From Thalassotalea sp. (GTDB lineage: Bacteria > Pseudomonadota > Gammaproteobacteria > Enterobacterales > Alteromonadaceae), in contig JAQWHD010000041.1 of assembly GCA_029237915.1 (NCBI GenBank), forward strand, positions 1-52,841: a DNA stretch of 52,841 nt, read 5' to 3'. Each line of letters begins with the position of its first letter. Position 1 is the stretch's first letter. The notes under the pieces were generated by a model, which searched no databases, was not told the DNA's origin, and saw only the letters and a list, made by a program, of their open reading frames with translations. The position numbers and the translations under genes are program-made. This document shows positions 33,714 through 44,109 of this stretch, one piece after another.

Positions 33714-35984
33714 TTAGATTTTACAAGCACCACCAACACAATCATCTTCGATCTCTGCTTGGTCATCGCCTGAACCATCGCGCGTGTTATGGTAGTACAT
33801 GGTTTTAACACCTAATTTGTACGCCAATAAAATATCTTTTAATATTTGTTTAATTGGAACTTTACCATTAACAAACTTACTCGGATCGTAGTTAGTGTTG
33901 GCTGATATCGTTTGGTCAACAAACTTTTGCATAATACCAACGAGCTCTAAGTAACCAGTATTATCTGGAATATTCCAGAGTAATTCGTAGTTATTTTTTA
34001 ATCTTTCATACTCTGGTACTACTTGCTTTAAGATGCCATCTTTACTTGCTTTAATGCTGATCAAACCACGCGGTGGCTCAATACCATTAGTTGCATTAGA
34101 AATTTGTGAAGAGGTTTCTGATGGCATTAATGCTGACACTGTCGAGTTACGTACGCCGTGCTCTTTAATGCTTGCACGTAGACCTTCCCAATCTAGGTGT
34201 AAGCTTTCAGAACAAATTTTATCAACCTCTTTTTTATAAGTATCAATTGGTAAGATACCTTGTGATAAACGAGTTTCGTTAAACTTAGGACAAGCACCTT
34301 GCTCTTTTGCCAAGTTATTTGAGGCTTTTAGTAGGTAATACTGAATAGCTTCAAACGTTCTATGGGTAAGGTTATTAGCACTACCATTTGAGTAGAACAC
34401 ACCATTTTTAGCAAGGTAATATGCGTAGTTAATTACGCCTATACCAAGAGTACGGCGGCCCATAGTGGCACTTAAAGCGGCAGCTACAGGGTAGTCTTGG
34501 TAATCTAATAAGTTATCAAGTGCACGTACAGCTAAATCGGCTAAACCGTCGAGTTCATCAAGACTGTCAATTTTACCTAAGTTGAATGCTGATAACGTAC
34601 AAAGGGCTATTTCGCCGTTTTCATCGTTAATATCATTCATAGGTTTAGTTGGCAGAGCTATCTCTAAACATAAGTTAGATTGACGTACTGGTGCAACTTC
34701 AGGGTTGAATGGACTGTGCGTGTTACAGTGATCAACGTTTTGTAGATAAATGCGACCTGTGCTTGAACGCTCTTGTGCAAATAAAGTAAATAACTCAATG
34801 GCTTTAATACGTTTTTTACGAATAGAATCATCGTTTTCGTATTTTTCGTATAACTCTTCAAATAAATCTTGGTTTTCAAAGAAAGCATCATATAAACCAG
34901 GCACATCAGATGGGCTAAATAAAGTAATGTAGCCGCCTTTAATTAAACGTTGATACATTACTTTGTTAAATTGCACACCGTAATCTAAATGACGAACACG
35001 GTTCTCTTCAACGCCACGGTTGTTTTTAAGTACTAATAAGCTTTCTACTTCTAAATGCCAAAGTGGATAGAATAGGGTAGCTGCGCCACCACGAACACCA
35101 CCTTGAGAACAACTTTTAACGGCTGTTTGAAAGTGCTTATAAAATGGAATACAACCTGTATGGAATGCTTCACCGTTGCGAATTGAGCTACCTAAAGCTC
35201 GAATACGACCGGCATTAATACCAATACCTGCACGTTGTGAAACGTATTTCACAATAGCACTTGTGGTTGCATTAATAGAATCTAGAGAATCACCTGCTTC
35301 AATTAACACACACGATGAGAATTGACGAGTTGGTGTACGTACACCGGCCATTATTGGTGTAGGTAATGAAATTTTAAAGGTTGAAATCGCATCGTAAAAA
35401 CCTTTTACATAGTTTAAACGTGTTTCAACAGGGTATTTAGCAAATAAACAAGCAGCAACTAAAACATATAAAAATTGCGCACTTTCGTAAATCTCACCAG
35501 TAACTCGGTTTTGTACCAAGTACTTACCTTCAAGTTGCTTAACAGCGGCATAACTAAAATCTTTATCGCGATTATGGTCAAGAAACGCGTCCATGATGGC
35601 AAATTCTTCTGCCGTATAATCTTCAATTAAATGCTTGTCGTACTTTCCTGCCGCAACTAACTTAGTTACGTGATCGAAAAGTGCAGGCGGCTCATATTTT
35701 CCATACGCTTTCTTGCGTAAATGGAAAACGGCCAAACGAGCTGACAAGTATTGATAATCAGGTGTTTCTTCAGAAATTAAATCTGCCGCAGCTTTAATGA
35801 TGGTTTCATGAATATCTTCAGTCTTTATACCGTCATAAAATTGGATGTGTGATTTGATTTCTACTTGAGAAACTGAAACTGAATCTAAGCCTTCTGCAGC
35901 CCAGTCAATTACTTTATGGATTTTATCGAGATCGATAAGTTCTTTTTCGCCATCGCGCTTGGTGACAAAGAGATTGTTATTCAT
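33714..35984 (-). CDS. nrdA: Ribonucleotide reductase class Ia, alpha subunit
   Basis: 756 aa, close to E. coli NrdA (761). An N-terminal ATP-cone (TKRDGEKELIDLDKIHKVI, about 5-95) gives allosteric activity control. Catalytic residues are present: Cys in FSSCVLIE, Cys-x-Glu in NLCLEIA and Cys in IALCTLSAFN. The C-terminal swinging-arm pair ends GGACKI. Reduces all four NDPs. First gene of nrdA-nrdB-yfaE. Upstream on this strand lie two candidate NrdR boxes. No inteins or insertions. Confidence 0.97.
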   Translation of the reverse strand: MNNNLFVTKRDGEKELIDLDKIHKVIDWAAEGLDSVSVSQVEIKSHIQFYDGIKTEDIHETIIKAAADLISEETPDYQYLSARLAVFHLRKKAYGKYEPPALFDHVTKLVAAGKYDKHLIEDYTAEEFAIMDAFLDHNRDKDFSYAAVKQLEGKYLVQNRVTGEIYESAQFLYVLVAACLFAKYPVETRLNYVKGFYDAISTFKISLPTPIMAGVRTPTRQFSSCVLIEAGDSLDSINATTSAIVKYVSQRAGIGINAGRIRALGSSIRNGEAFHTGCIPFYKHFQTAVKSCSQGGVRGGAATLFYPLWHLEVESLLVLKNNRGVEENRVRHLDYGVQFNKVMYQRLIKGGYITLFSPSDVPGLYDAFFENQDLFEELYEKYENDDSIRKKRIKAIELFTLFAQERSSTGRIYLQNVDHCNTHSPFNPEVAPVRQSNLCLEIALPTKPMNDINDENGEIALCTLSAFNLGKIDSLDELDGLADLAVRALDNLLDYQDYPVAAALSATMGRRTLGIGVINYAYYLAKNGVFYSNGSANNLTHRTFEAIQYYLLKASNNLAKEQGACPKFNETRLSQGILPIDTYKKEVDKICSESLHLDWEGLRASIKEHGVRNSTVSALMPSETSSQISNATNGIEPPRGLISIKASKDGILKQVVPEYERLKNNYELLWNIPDNTGYLELVGIMQKFVDQTISANTNYDPSKFVNGKVPIKQILKDILLAYKLGVKTMYYHNTRDGSGDDQAEIEDDCVGGACKI

Positions 35985-36175
35985 GAATGACCTGTTTAAT
36001 TGTATTTATTATATGTTTTAGTTTTTTTTATATACAAGGTGTTTGTAATAATGTCCGCATCCTTGCTGTTTTTACTCGCTAGCAATCGAGCAGATTAAGC
36101 TAGCTAACCTCCAATGTTGCAATAGTGCCGTTGTTTAACAAATGCACTACATCTAGGGGTTTTGTTTGTTACTAA

Positions 36176-36235
36176 TCACAAGATAGTGAGGTTTGACTGT
36201 TAATGCAACCCCTATCTTTTGATAAAATATAGCTG
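36176..36235 (-). promoter_or_regulatory. Candidate NrdR boxes of nrdA
   Basis: Compared on the minus strand with the NrdR consensus core CWATATATWG, 36176-36191 contains CACTATCTTG (8 of 10) with a matching TG flank, and 36220-36235 contains CTATATTTTA (8 of 10). Centres are 44 bases apart, a little off the usual integral-turn spacing, so only one may be real. Known regulation of class Ia genes by NrdR supports the call. Confidence 0.4.
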
Positions 36236-36382
36236 TTTTTTTACTTGCCTAAACTAGGTTAGTAACGACTAACTTAGTAGCGCTTTAAGCCCTTAATTTA
36301 AATCAGATGCAAGATCTTTTTTTCACTAAAAAAATATTTTTACATATTGTTAAATTCTTTTAGCCGATAAAATTCTATTATT

Positions 36383-36404
36383 ATTCCTTATTGTCATAAG
36401 GAAT
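36383..36404 (-). terminator. Hairpin after the ubiG-phosphatase genes
   Basis: A perfect 9-bp stem (36383-36391 with 36396-36404), TGTC loop, about 80 bases after the phosphatase stop on the minus strand. It is followed by AATAATAATAG rather than a T-run, so it is a weak terminator at best. Confidence 0.4.
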
Positions 36405-36481
36405 GTAAAATATAATAAAATCAGTAACTTAACATGTTCGTATAATATGTGCGCACTATGCTTGATATTTATTCAGTTTAT

Positions 36482-37138
36482 CTATTTTGCCAGCTGTAAA
36501 AATTGCATTGGTTCATCAATAATATGATCGGCACCCCAAGTGTCACCTTCATTTGGATATTTCAAATACCCCCAATTGACCACCACAGTTTTCATATTAC
36601 AAACATTGCCTGCAATGATGTCTCGCTCGGCATCGCCTAAATAATAAATATCATCACAAGCAACGTTTATTTCGCGACTTGCCAATAACATTGGGGCAGG
36701 ATGAGGTTTACTTTGCGCTAATGTATCGCCACTGATGTTAGACTTTGACTGTTGAAATTCAGCAAAACATTTTAATAAAGGTGTTGTTAAAAATGCAGGC
36801 TTGTTGGTAACAATGCCCCAAGGAATCTCATGTTTATTTAAATTCGCTAATAATTCTTTTATACCAGGGAATAGTTCAGTGTGCTGTGCAATGTTTGCTA
36901 AGTAATAATCTAAAAATTCTTGGCGTAATTGTTCTCTATCAAAATTTACCAGTTGCTCTTTAAAGCCTAAATCCAGTAATGGGTAAACCCCATCGGAAGC
37001 GACTAAACGGTAATCTTGGTAACTTACTTGCGCAAAGCCATATTTAGCCATTAGGTAGTTTAAGCTTGCACCAAGATCTTTAGCGGTATCGAGTAAAGTG
37101 CCATCTAGATCAAATAATACACCTTTGATATTTTGCAT
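36482..37138 (-). CDS. HAD-IA phosphatase next to ubiG (Gph/MupP-like)
   Basis: 218-aa HAD hydrolase: motif I FDLDGTLLDT, motif II Thr in IVTNKP, motif III Lys in SKPHP, motif IV GDAERD. The cap domain is the phosphoglycolate phosphatase type. In many gammaproteobacteria the HAD gene immediately after ubiG is called phosphoglycolate phosphatase, but in Pseudomonas the gene in this position is MupP, an N-acetylmuramate 6-phosphate phosphatase of cell-wall recycling; either is possible. Start at 37138 gives the family N-terminus; AAGG lies 9 bases upstream and the gap to the ubiG stop is 11 bases. Confidence 0.85.
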   Translation of the reverse strand: MQNIKGVLFDLDGTLLDTAKDLGASLNYLMAKYGFAQVSYQDYRLVASDGVYPLLDLGFKEQLVNFDREQLRQEFLDYYLANIAQHTELFPGIKELLANLNKHEIPWGIVTNKPAFLTTPLLKCFAEFQQSKSNISGDTLAQSKPHPAPMLLASREINVACDDIYYLGDAERDIIAGNVCNMKTVVVNWGYLKYPNEGDTWGADHIIDEPMQFLQLAK

Positions 37139-37149
37139 GTTGCTGAGCC

Positions 37150-37872
37150 TTAAACGTTGTCGCTTAAAGGTTTTCGACAAGCAAGGATGTAGTTTACGTC
37201 CAAGCCCTCAGCGAGCTTATGATTTTCTGTTATTGGATTGTAATGAATGCCAGTAGCATCAAAGCATTTTAAACCGGACTGTTCAGCCCAAGTGATGAGT
37301 TGTGATGGTCTGATAAATTTGTCCCAATCGTGGGTACCATTAGGCACTAGCTTAAGTACTTTTTCTGCCGCTACAATTGCTAAAAGGTATGATTTAGTGG
37401 TTTTATTTAAGGTTGAAAAAAACACATAACCACCAGGCTTTACCATGTCGGCACAGGCCTTAATAACAGAGGCTGGATCGGGAACATGCTCAAGCATTTC
37501 CATACAAGTAACGATATCAAACTCTTGTTTGTTCTGCTGTGCTTTGGTTTCTGCGGTAATTTTTTCGTAATTTACCTCAACACCAGCTTCTAAAGCATGA
37601 AGTTTAGCAACATTAAGTGGTTCGCTACCCATATCTATACCGGTTACTTTCGCGCCTAATCGGGCTAAACTTTCCGCAAGTATGCCGCCGCCACAGCCAA
37701 CATCGATAATTTTTTTATCAAATAAGTCGCCTACATGTGAAGAGATAAAGTTTCTACGCAATGGGTTGATTTGATGAAGAGGCTTAAAATCACCGTGTAA
37801 ATCCCACCATTGACTGGCTACTTTTTCAAATTTGGCAATTTCATCAGGATTAACGTTTAACTGTTCAGGCAT
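37150..37872 (-). CDS. ubiG: Ubiquinone biosynthesis O-methyltransferase
   Basis: 240-aa SAM methyltransferase: motif [16 protein letters not shown], motif II region [20 protein letters not shown] and the UbiG-type N-terminus [23 protein letters not shown]. Performs both O-methylations of ubiquinone synthesis, at the membrane. First gene of the ubiG-phosphatase pair, with gyrA on the other side of TIGR02922; the ubiG/gyrA neighbourhood is conserved in gammaproteobacteria. No good Shine-Dalgarno before the ATG. Confidence 0.95.
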   Translation of the reverse strand: MPEQLNVNPDEIAKFEKVASQWWDLHGDFKPLHQINPLRRNFISSHVGDLFDKKIIDVGCGGGILAESLARLGAKVTGIDMGSEPLNVAKLHALEAGVEVNYEKITAETKAQQNKQEFDIVTCMEMLEHVPDPASVIKACADMVKPGGYVFFSTLNKTTKSYLLAIVAAEKVLKLVPNGTHDWDKFIRPSQLITWAEQSGLKCFDATGIHYNPITENHKLAEGLDVNYILACRKPLSDNV

Positions 37873-38020
37873 AAGAGGGGTCTTTAAAAATTATATTATG
37901 AAGTTGATTCTAATATAAAGCAGAGTATAAAAACAAAGAACAATTCAATGATTTTATACTTAATGCTGTAAATAAAAGGGCGCTGGATGATTTTTAAACA
38001 TTATCGACGCGAAAGGGTGC

Positions 38021-38248
38021 TTAAGCTTTCTTTGCTATGTTTTCTTCGCTAACGCGATCACCAATTTTATTCAGCACATTTATTTCACCATCGCACACAG
38101 CAATAATTGATTTATTCTTTTTAAACTCATCGCTGATGATCACTCGTCCATTTTCTCTTTGCGGAAAATTCTCTACTGAGTGATTTAATTCAAGCGATTG
38201 AATGTCGTAATATAAAATGGATACTTTTCTCAAGGTGACTTTAGTCAT
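38021..38248 (-). CDS. TIGR02922-family small protein
   Basis: 75-aa protein matching TIGR02922, a family seen mainly in Alteromonadales (Shewanella, Colwellia). The core GRVIISDEFKKNKSIIAVCDGEINVLNKIGDR is conserved and predicts beta-rich, cytosolic structure. No catalytic motif. Lies between ubiG and gyrA on the minus strand. Function unknown; good lineage marker. Confidence 0.8.
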   Translation of the reverse strand: MTKVTLRKVSILYYDIQSLELNHSVENFPQRENGRVIISDEFKKNKSIIAVCDGEINVLNKIGDRVSEENIAKKA

Positions 38249-38695
38249 GTATACAGCCCATTGTTTAGTGTTTATGGATTAATTGCCTGTGCAGATGCTT
38301 GTGCAGACAATTAACCGACTTAATTATTTAGCTATCTCTATTTAGCTAAATAATTACTACAAGAGCAAACATTTATACTGAAGAAATATAGCGCTGTAAA
38401 CAATTTATTAACATGTGATGTGATTTTTCAATTTAAAGCAGGCTAAATCATTTAGATAAGCTGCTATTTATTGCACTTGTCAAAAAAAAGTTAAAAACAC
38501 CTGTATTCGGCACGCAAATTCCTTTATAAATAGTGATAACAAATATTACTTTTGTGCTGTTACAAATTTAGAAATGTTTTTAACAGGCAAGGGGTAATAA
38601 AGCAGTGCAGTTTGTTAAATATCTATGTTAAGATTCTGCCTCGATAATAATAATTTTTGAGCATTTTTGCTGACATTTAGGGAAAGCATCGTTAT
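38249..38695. other. Divergent region upstream of gyrA, 447 bases
   Basis: Non-coding. Contains an imperfect hairpin TTAATTG...CAATTAA (38279-38314) with a repeated TGTGCAG inside, a perfect 14-bp inverted repeat (38321-38356) and an AT-rich block before the gyrA start. It must carry the promoters of gyrA and of the small gene. No ORF supported. Confidence 0.5.
38321..38356. promoter_or_regulatory. 14-bp inverted repeat in gyrA/TIGR02922 divergent region
   Basis: Arms 38321-38334 and 38343-38356 are exact reverse complements (TAATTATTTAGCTA), loop 8. It lies 340 bases before gyrA and 73 bases before the small gene. AT-rich dyads like this can be operators or supercoiling-sensitive cruciforms; no regulator is assignable. 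Confidence 0.4.
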
Positions 38696-41416
38696 ATGAC
38701 CGATATGGCTAAAGAAATCGTTCCTGTCAATATTGAAGACGAACTAAAAAATTCCTATCTTGATTACGCTATGAGCGTAATTGTTGGGCGTGCATTGCCT
38801 GACGTTCGAGATGGTTTGAAACCAGTGCATCGTCGAGTACTGTATGCAATGCATGCACTTGGCAATGATTGGAATAAGGGCTACAAAAAATCTGCCCGTG
38901 TTGTTGGTGACGTAATTGGTAAGTATCACCCTCATGGTGACACTGCTGTATATGACACTATCGTTCGCATGGCTCAGCCATTCTCCTTACGCTACATGCT
39001 AGTTGACGGCCAAGGTAACTTTGGTTCTGTTGATGGCGACTCAGCTGCGGCAATGCGTTATACCGAAATTAGAATGCAAAAGATATCGCATTCAATTTTA
39101 GCCGATCTTGAAAAAGAAACGGTTGATTTTGTTCCTAACTATGATGGTCAGGAATTTATGCCGGCTGTTATGCCTACTCGTATCCCTAACCTATTAGTAA
39201 ATGGTTCTTCGGGTATTGCGGTTGGTATGGCAACAAATATCCCGCCACATAATTTAACTGAAGTAGTTAATGGTTGTATCGCTCTTATTGATAACAGTGA
39301 TATTACCATTGATGAGTTATTTGAATTTATCCCAGCTCCTGATTTTCCTACTGCAGGTATTATCAGTGGTGTTGCGGGTATTCAAGAAGCATATCGTACT
39401 GGTCGTGGTAAATTAAGAATTCGCGCTCGCGCTGAAATCGAAGTTCATGAAACAACGGGTCGAGAAACCATTATTGTTCATGAGTTACCATACCAAGTTA
39501 ACAAAGCTCGCCTGATTGAAAAAATGGCTGAGCTAGTTAAAGAGAAACGCTTAGAAGGCATTTCTGCCCTACGTGATGAGTCTGATAAAGACGGCATGCG
39601 TATGGTTGTAGAAATCAAACGTGGTGAAGTAGGTGAAGTTGTTTTAAATAACTTATATAAGCTTACGCAAATGCAAGTTTCTTTTGGTATTAACATGGTT
39701 GCCATCGAAGGCGGACAACCTAAGTTATTTAACTTAAAAGAAATGCTTGAATCATTTGTACTGCATCGCCGTGAAGTCGTTACTCGTCGTACTATCTTCG
39801 AATTACGTAAAGCCCGTGAACGCGCTCATTTACTTGAAGGTTTAGCGGTAGCTCTTTCTAATATTGATCCAATCATTGCGGCAATTAAGGCCTCTCCAAC
39901 AGCTGCTGAAGCGAAAGAGAAGTTAACAAGCCAAGGTTGGGAATTAGGCACTGTAGCTGAAATGCTTGAACGTGCTGGTGATGATGCTGCTCGCCCAGAG
40001 TGGGTTGAACCAGAGTTTGGTATTCGCGATGGTAAATATTTCCTTACTGCGCAGCAAGCACAAGCAATATTAGATTTACGTTTACAAAAATTAACTGGCT
40101 TAGAACACGAAAAAATTCTAACTGAGTACAAAGAGTTATTAGAAATCATTGCTGAATTAATGCATATTCTAGGTAGCCCTGAGCGCTTAATGGAAGTTAT
40201 TCGTGAAGAACTAGAAGCTATTCGTGATGAGTTTGGTGATGAGCGTCGCAGTGAAATTTCACTAGCATCGCATGATTTATCAATGGAAGACTTAATCACT
40301 GAAGAAGACGTTGTTGTTACGCTTTCACATGAAGGTTACGTTAAGTACCAACCGTTATCTGAATACGATGCTCAGCGTCGTGGTGGTAAAGGTAAAGCGG
40401 CAACTAAGATGAAAGAAGAAGATTTCATCGAACGTTTATTAGTAGCGAATACGCACGATACTATTTTATGTTTCTCAGATCGTGGTCGTATGTATTGGTT
40501 GAAGGTATTCCAATTACCTCTAGCTACTCGTACCGCTCGTGGTCGTCCAATTGTAAATATACTACCACTAGAAAGTGATGAACGAATTACCGCTATTTTA
40601 CCGGTTCGTGAATACGAAGAAGATAAATTCATCCTGATGGCAACAGCATCTGGTACGGTTAAGAAAACACCATTAACAGCGTACTCTCGTCCGCGTGCTA
40701 ACGGTATTATCGCTCTTAACTTACGCGATGATGATACCTTAATTGGTGTTGATATTACTGACGGCACTAATGACATTATGTTGTTCTCTGACGAAGGTAA
40801 AGTTGTTCGCTTTAACGAGAAAGCTCGTGACAGTGAAACTGGTGAAATTAAAGTTGACCCAGAAACGGGTGAACAAATTGAAGCGCTTCGCGCGATCGGT
40901 CGTACCGGTACAGGTGTTCGTGGTATTAAATTAGAAGGCGATCAAAAAGTTGTTTCTCTAATCGTACCTAAGAATGATGGTCCTATCTTAACGGTAACGG
41001 AAAATGGTTACGGTAAACGAACAGACCTTAATGAATACCCTGCGAAGAGTCGTGCGACTAAAGGTGTGGTATCAATTAAAGTAAGCGAACGTAACGGTAA
41101 AGTTGTTGGCGCTGTACAAGTTGAAGATGCTGACGAAATAATGCTTATTACTGACAACGGTACCTTAGTACGTACCCGCGTTAATGAAGTGAGCATTATT
41201 GGTCGTAACACTCAAGGTGTGCGTATTATTCGCACCTCTGAAGATGAATTGGTGGTTGGTTTACAGCGTATCGATGAAATCGAAGAAGATGAAACGGTTG
41301 TTGAAGGTGAGGTAGCTGAAACTACCGAGTCAGAAGCAACTAGCAGTGCAACTGATGTTAAAGATGCGCCTGATGCTGATGCTGAAGGTGAAGGTGAAGC
41401 TGAAACAGAAGATTAA
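38696..41416 (+). CDS. gyrA: DNA gyrase subunit A
   Basis: 906 aa. The N-terminal winged-helix/tower breakage-reunion domain has catalytic Tyr122 in AMRYTEIR, and residues are numbered as in E. coli. The quinolone region reads HGDTAVYD, so Thr83 replaces the E. coli Ser83 and Asp87 is kept; Thr83 is the natural state in Pseudomonas. The C-terminal pinwheel domain begins with the GyrA-box QRRGGKG (about 560) and ends in a long acidic tail rich in Glu, Ala and Asp (about 860-906). Partner GyrB is not in the window. Followed by serC after two hairpins. Confidence 0.97.
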   Translation: MTDMAKEIVPVNIEDELKNSYLDYAMSVIVGRALPDVRDGLKPVHRRVLYAMHALGNDWNKGYKKSARVVGDVIGKYHPHGDTAVYDTIVRMAQPFSLRYMLVDGQGNFGSVDGDSAAAMRYTEIRMQKISHSILADLEKETVDFVPNYDGQEFMPAVMPTRIPNLLVNGSSGIAVGMATNIPPHNLTEVVNGCIALIDNSDITIDELFEFIPAPDFPTAGIISGVAGIQEAYRTGRGKLRIRARAEIEVHETTGRETIIVHELPYQVNKARLIEKMAELVKEKRLEGISALRDESDKDGMRMVVEIKRGEVGEVVLNNLYKLTQMQVSFGINMVAIEGGQPKLFNLKEMLESFVLHRREVVTRRTIFELRKARERAHLLEGLAVALSNIDPIIAAIKASPTAAEAKEKLTSQGWELGTVAEMLERAGDDAARPEWVEPEFGIRDGKYFLTAQQAQAILDLRLQKLTGLEHEKILTEYKELLEIIAELMHILGSPERLMEVIREELEAIRDEFGDERRSEISLASHDLSMEDLITEEDVVVTLSHEGYVKYQPLSEYDAQRRGGKGKAATKMKEEDFIERLLVANTHDTILCFSDRGRMYWLKVFQLPLATRTARGRPIVNILPLESDERITAILPVREYEEDKFILMATASGTVKKTPLTAYSRPRANGIIALNLRDDDTLIGVDITDGTNDIMLFSDEGKVVRFNEKARDSETGEIKVDPETGEQIEALRAIGRTGTGVRGIKLEGDQKVVSLIVPKNDGPILTVTENGYGKRTDLNEYPAKSRATKGVVSIKVSERNGKVVGAVQVEDADEIMLITDNGTLVRTRVNEVSIIGRNTQGVRIIRTSEDELVVGLQRIDEIEEDETVVEGEVAETTESEATSSATDVKDAPDADAEGEGEAETED

Positions 41417-41488
41417 GCTTCATTCCCGTTATCATTCAAGAGGCAGATTGCAAACCCCTTGAACGATAACCGGTAAAGTTATCATCTG

Positions 41489-41520
41489 AAAATGAGCGGT
41501 TTACCGCTCATTTTTATTTT
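41489..41520 (+). terminator. gyrA terminator
   Basis: Stem 41489-41500 with 41503-41514 (core AATGAGCGG/CCGCTCATT) followed by T-rich TTTTTATTTT. A second, longer stem upstream (CCGTTATC-A-TTCAAG with CTTGAA-C-GATAAC, about 41427-41472) lies right after the stop codon. Confidence 0.8.
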
Positions 41521-41580
41521 AAGCAGTTAAGTTAAATTGTGATATTAGTTTAGCCTAGCTTAACTGCTTAAAATAAAAAT
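41510..41580. repeat. 22-bp perfect inverted repeat between gyrA and serC
   Basis: Arms 41510-41531 and 41559-41580 are exact reverse complements, with a 27-base spacer. The left arm contains the whole T-tract of the gyrA terminator, and the right arm ends 40 bases before the serC ATG. On RNA, pairing of the arms competes with or extends the terminator. Could be a MITE remnant or a control element for serC-aroA. Confidence 0.75.
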
Positions 41581-41620
41581 ATAGAATTAAGTTAAATACA
41601 AAGTAGTGAATGGAATAATC

Positions 41621-42706
41621 ATGTCAAACATTTATAATTTTTGCGCAGGACCTGCCATGTTGCCAACGAAAGTTATGCATCAGGCACAATCTGAATTTAT
41701 TAACTGGAACAATACCGGTTGTTCAGTAATGGAATTAAGCCACCGTGGAGCTGAGTTTATGCAGCTCGCTAGCCAGGCTGAAAGCGATTTACGCGATCTA
41801 TTAAACATACCAAGTAATTATAAAGTGTTGTTTTGTCATGGCGGTGGTCGTGGTCAATTCTCAGCTGTGCCATTAAACCTTTTGCCTGCTGGTAAAAGCG
41901 CAGATTATATTGTGACTGGTTCTTGGTCTAAAAGTGCGGTTGCTGAAGCTAAAAAATTTGGTGATGTGCGCGTTATTGACGCAGTTATGGAAAAAGATGG
42001 CATTAAAACCACATTGCCTAGTGAGCATTGGCGCATTAATAAAGATGCGGCTTACGTCCATTACTGTCCAAATGAAACCGTTGACGGTATTGAAATTTTT
42101 GATATTCCAAACACTGGTGATGTTCCGCTTGTTGCTGATATGTCATCAACTATTCTATCTCGCCCAATTGATGTATCTAAGTTCGGTCTTATCTACGCTG
42201 GTGCACAAAAGAATATTGGTCCGTCTGGCTTAACCATAGTTATCGTCCGTGATGACTTAATTGGTAAGCAACAAATCGCTACGCCAGTTATTTTAGATTA
42301 TAAAGTAACTGCAGATAATGACTCTATGTTTAATACGCCGCCGACTTATGCTTGGTATTTAGCAAGTTTAGTCTTTAAATGGCTGAAAGACCTTGGTGGT
42401 CTAGATGTTATGGCGCAAGTTAACAACGATAAAGCTCAGTATTTATATAACTACATAGATCAAAGTGACTTTTACGAAAATAGAATTGCACCGCAAAACC
42501 GCAGCTTAATGAACGTACCATTTTATCTGATTGATGACGAGTTAAGCAGTGAGTTTTTAGAACAAGCAAAAGCCAATGGTTTATTGGCTCTTAAAGGCCA
42601 CCGCATGGTTGGCGGTATGCGCGCTAGCATATACAATGCAATGCCATATGAAGGCGTTGTTGCTTTGGTTGATTTTATGAAAGATTTTGAAAAGAAGGCT
42701 AGGTAA
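41621..42706 (+). CDS. serC: Phosphoserine aminotransferase
   Basis: 361-aa PLP enzyme of serine and pyridoxal synthesis. N-terminal [10 protein letters not shown] and MELSHRG; the PLP-binding Lys is in [12 protein letters not shown] (about 198); the C-terminal [15 protein letters not shown] has the substrate Arg. E. coli SerC is 362 aa. Start 41621 chosen because the protein then begins [11 protein letters not shown] like its homologues; a longer in-frame start adds five residues. aroA begins two bases after the stop, the classical serC-aroA operon. Confidence 0.96.
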   Translation: MSNIYNFCAGPAMLPTKVMHQAQSEFINWNNTGCSVMELSHRGAEFMQLASQAESDLRDLLNIPSNYKVLFCHGGGRGQFSAVPLNLLPAGKSADYIVTGSWSKSAVAEAKKFGDVRVIDAVMEKDGIKTTLPSEHWRINKDAAYVHYCPNETVDGIEIFDIPNTGDVPLVADMSSTILSRPIDVSKFGLIYAGAQKNIGPSGLTIVIVRDDLIGKQQIATPVILDYKVTADNDSMFNTPPTYAWYLASLVFKWLKDLGGLDVMAQVNNDKAQYLYNYIDQSDFYENRIAPQNRSLMNVPFYLIDDELSSEFLEQAKANGLLALKGHRMVGGMRASIYNAMPYEGVVALVDFMKDFEKKAR

Positions 42707-42707
42707 A

Positions 42708-43988
42708 GTGGAACAATTAACATTAAACCCAATAGGTAAAATAAACGGTGAGGTTTTTTTACCTGGTTCGAAAAGTTTATCTAATCGCGCATTATTAATT
42801 GCCGCATTAGCAAACGGTGTCACTAAAATCACTAATCTATTGGTTAGTGACGACATTAACCATATGCTAAATGCGTTAAAAAGCCTTGGTATAAAATACA
42901 CCTTAAGTGATTGTGGAACAGAGTGTATCGTTGTCGGTAACAACGGTTTTTTCAGTACCAAACAACCATTAGAGCTTTTTCTAGGCAACGCAGGCACAGC
43001 AATGCGTCCTTTATGTGCGGCACTTGCTGCAAGTTCAGGCGAATATGTGTTAACTGGTGAACCTAGAATGAAAGAGCGACCAATTGGTCATTTAGGCGAT
43101 GCGTTAGAGCAACTTGGCGCAGATATCGAATATCTAGAAAATAAAGACTATCCGCCAATAAAACTAAACGGCAAAGCTTTAACCGGAAGTTCAGTAACCA
43201 TTGATGGCTCAATTTCGAGTCAATTTTTAACGGCAATTTTAATGATTGCGCCGTTATTAAAAACGGACACTAATATCAATATCGAAGGTGACTTAGTCTC
43301 TAAGCCTTATATTGATATTACCTTAGACATTATGCAAAGGTTTGGTGTAACTGTACAAAATAACGATTATAAATCGTTTACAGTTAAAGGCTTGCAATCA
43401 TACCAAGCACTAGATAAATATATGGTTGAAGGTGATGCTTCTTCCGCATCATACTTTTTAGCGGCTGGCGCGATTAAAGGTGGCCAAATTACTGTCCATG
43501 GCGTGGGTAAGTTAAGTGTGCAAGGCGATAAGCATTTTGCTGATGTGCTTGAAAAAATGGGCGCAGAAGTTAATTGGCAAGACGAGTCAATTACGGTCAT
43601 TGGTAAGCCATTAACAGCTGTTGATATGGATATGAATCATATTCCTGATGCTGCAATGACCATAGCTACTACAGCACTTTTTGCGAAAGGCACAACAACC
43701 ATTCGAAATATTTATAATTGGCGAGTTAAAGAAACCGACCGATTATTTGCCATGGCAACTGAACTTCGAAAAGTAGGCGCTGAGGTTATTGAAGGTCATG
43801 ATTATATTTCAATCACGCCTCCAAGTGTTCTTAAACACGCTGAAATTGATACTTATGACGACCACAGGGTAGCGATGTGTTTTTCTCTTGTAGCACTAAG
43901 TGATACACAGGTAACGATCAATGATCCTAAATGTACGGCAAAAACATTTCCTGATTATTTTGATAAATTAGCTCAGGTATCTATTTAG
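42708..43988 (+). CDS. aroA: EPSP synthase (3-phosphoshikimate 1-carboxyvinyltransferase)
   Basis: 426 aa, E. coli-like (427). [12 protein letters not shown] (shikimate-3-phosphate site), [11 protein letters not shown] (class I glyphosate-sensitive Gly96-type motif), [20 protein letters not shown] and the C-terminal [13 protein letters not shown]. The start is the GTG at 42708: AGG sits five bases before it and the N-terminus then aligns with E. coli; a TTG at 42687 inside serC is less likely. Catalyses the sixth step of the shikimate pathway. Follows serC by 1 base. Confidence 0.96.
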   Translation: MEQLTLNPIGKINGEVFLPGSKSLSNRALLIAALANGVTKITNLLVSDDINHMLNALKSLGIKYTLSDCGTECIVVGNNGFFSTKQPLELFLGNAGTAMRPLCAALAASSGEYVLTGEPRMKERPIGHLGDALEQLGADIEYLENKDYPPIKLNGKALTGSSVTIDGSISSQFLTAILMIAPLLKTDTNINIEGDLVSKPYIDITLDIMQRFGVTVQNNDYKSFTVKGLQSYQALDKYMVEGDASSASYFLAAGAIKGGQITVHGVGKLSVQGDKHFADVLEKMGAEVNWQDESITVIGKPLTAVDMDMNHIPDAAMTIATTALFAKGTTTIRNIYNWRVKETDRLFAMATELRKVGAEVIEGHDYISITPPSVLKHAEIDTYDDHRVAMCFSLVALSDTQVTINDPKCTAKTFPDYFDKLAQVSI

Positions 43989-44109
43989 TTATAAAGTCAT
44001 AGCAATTTAATCAAACAGATATTTTATATTGTTATAAAGTGTTTTTTTCGCGATTTTATAATGCAAATGTCGTATAATTTTGCCGAATTTCTATTTAGGA
44101 GAAATATAT

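Larger units (their letters stand above)
35985..36481. other. Gap upstream of nrdA, 497 bases
   Basis: Non-coding, AT-rich leader and promoter region of nrdA on the minus strand, plus the 3' region of the ubiG-phosphatase genes. It holds two candidate NrdR boxes (36176-36191, 36220-36235) and a small hairpin (36383-36404). No gene seen. Confidence 0.5.

Noticed and set aside
39826-40299. Long antisense frame within gyrA
   Set aside because: Ser/Arg-rich shadow of a strongly codon-biased gene, with no translation signals.
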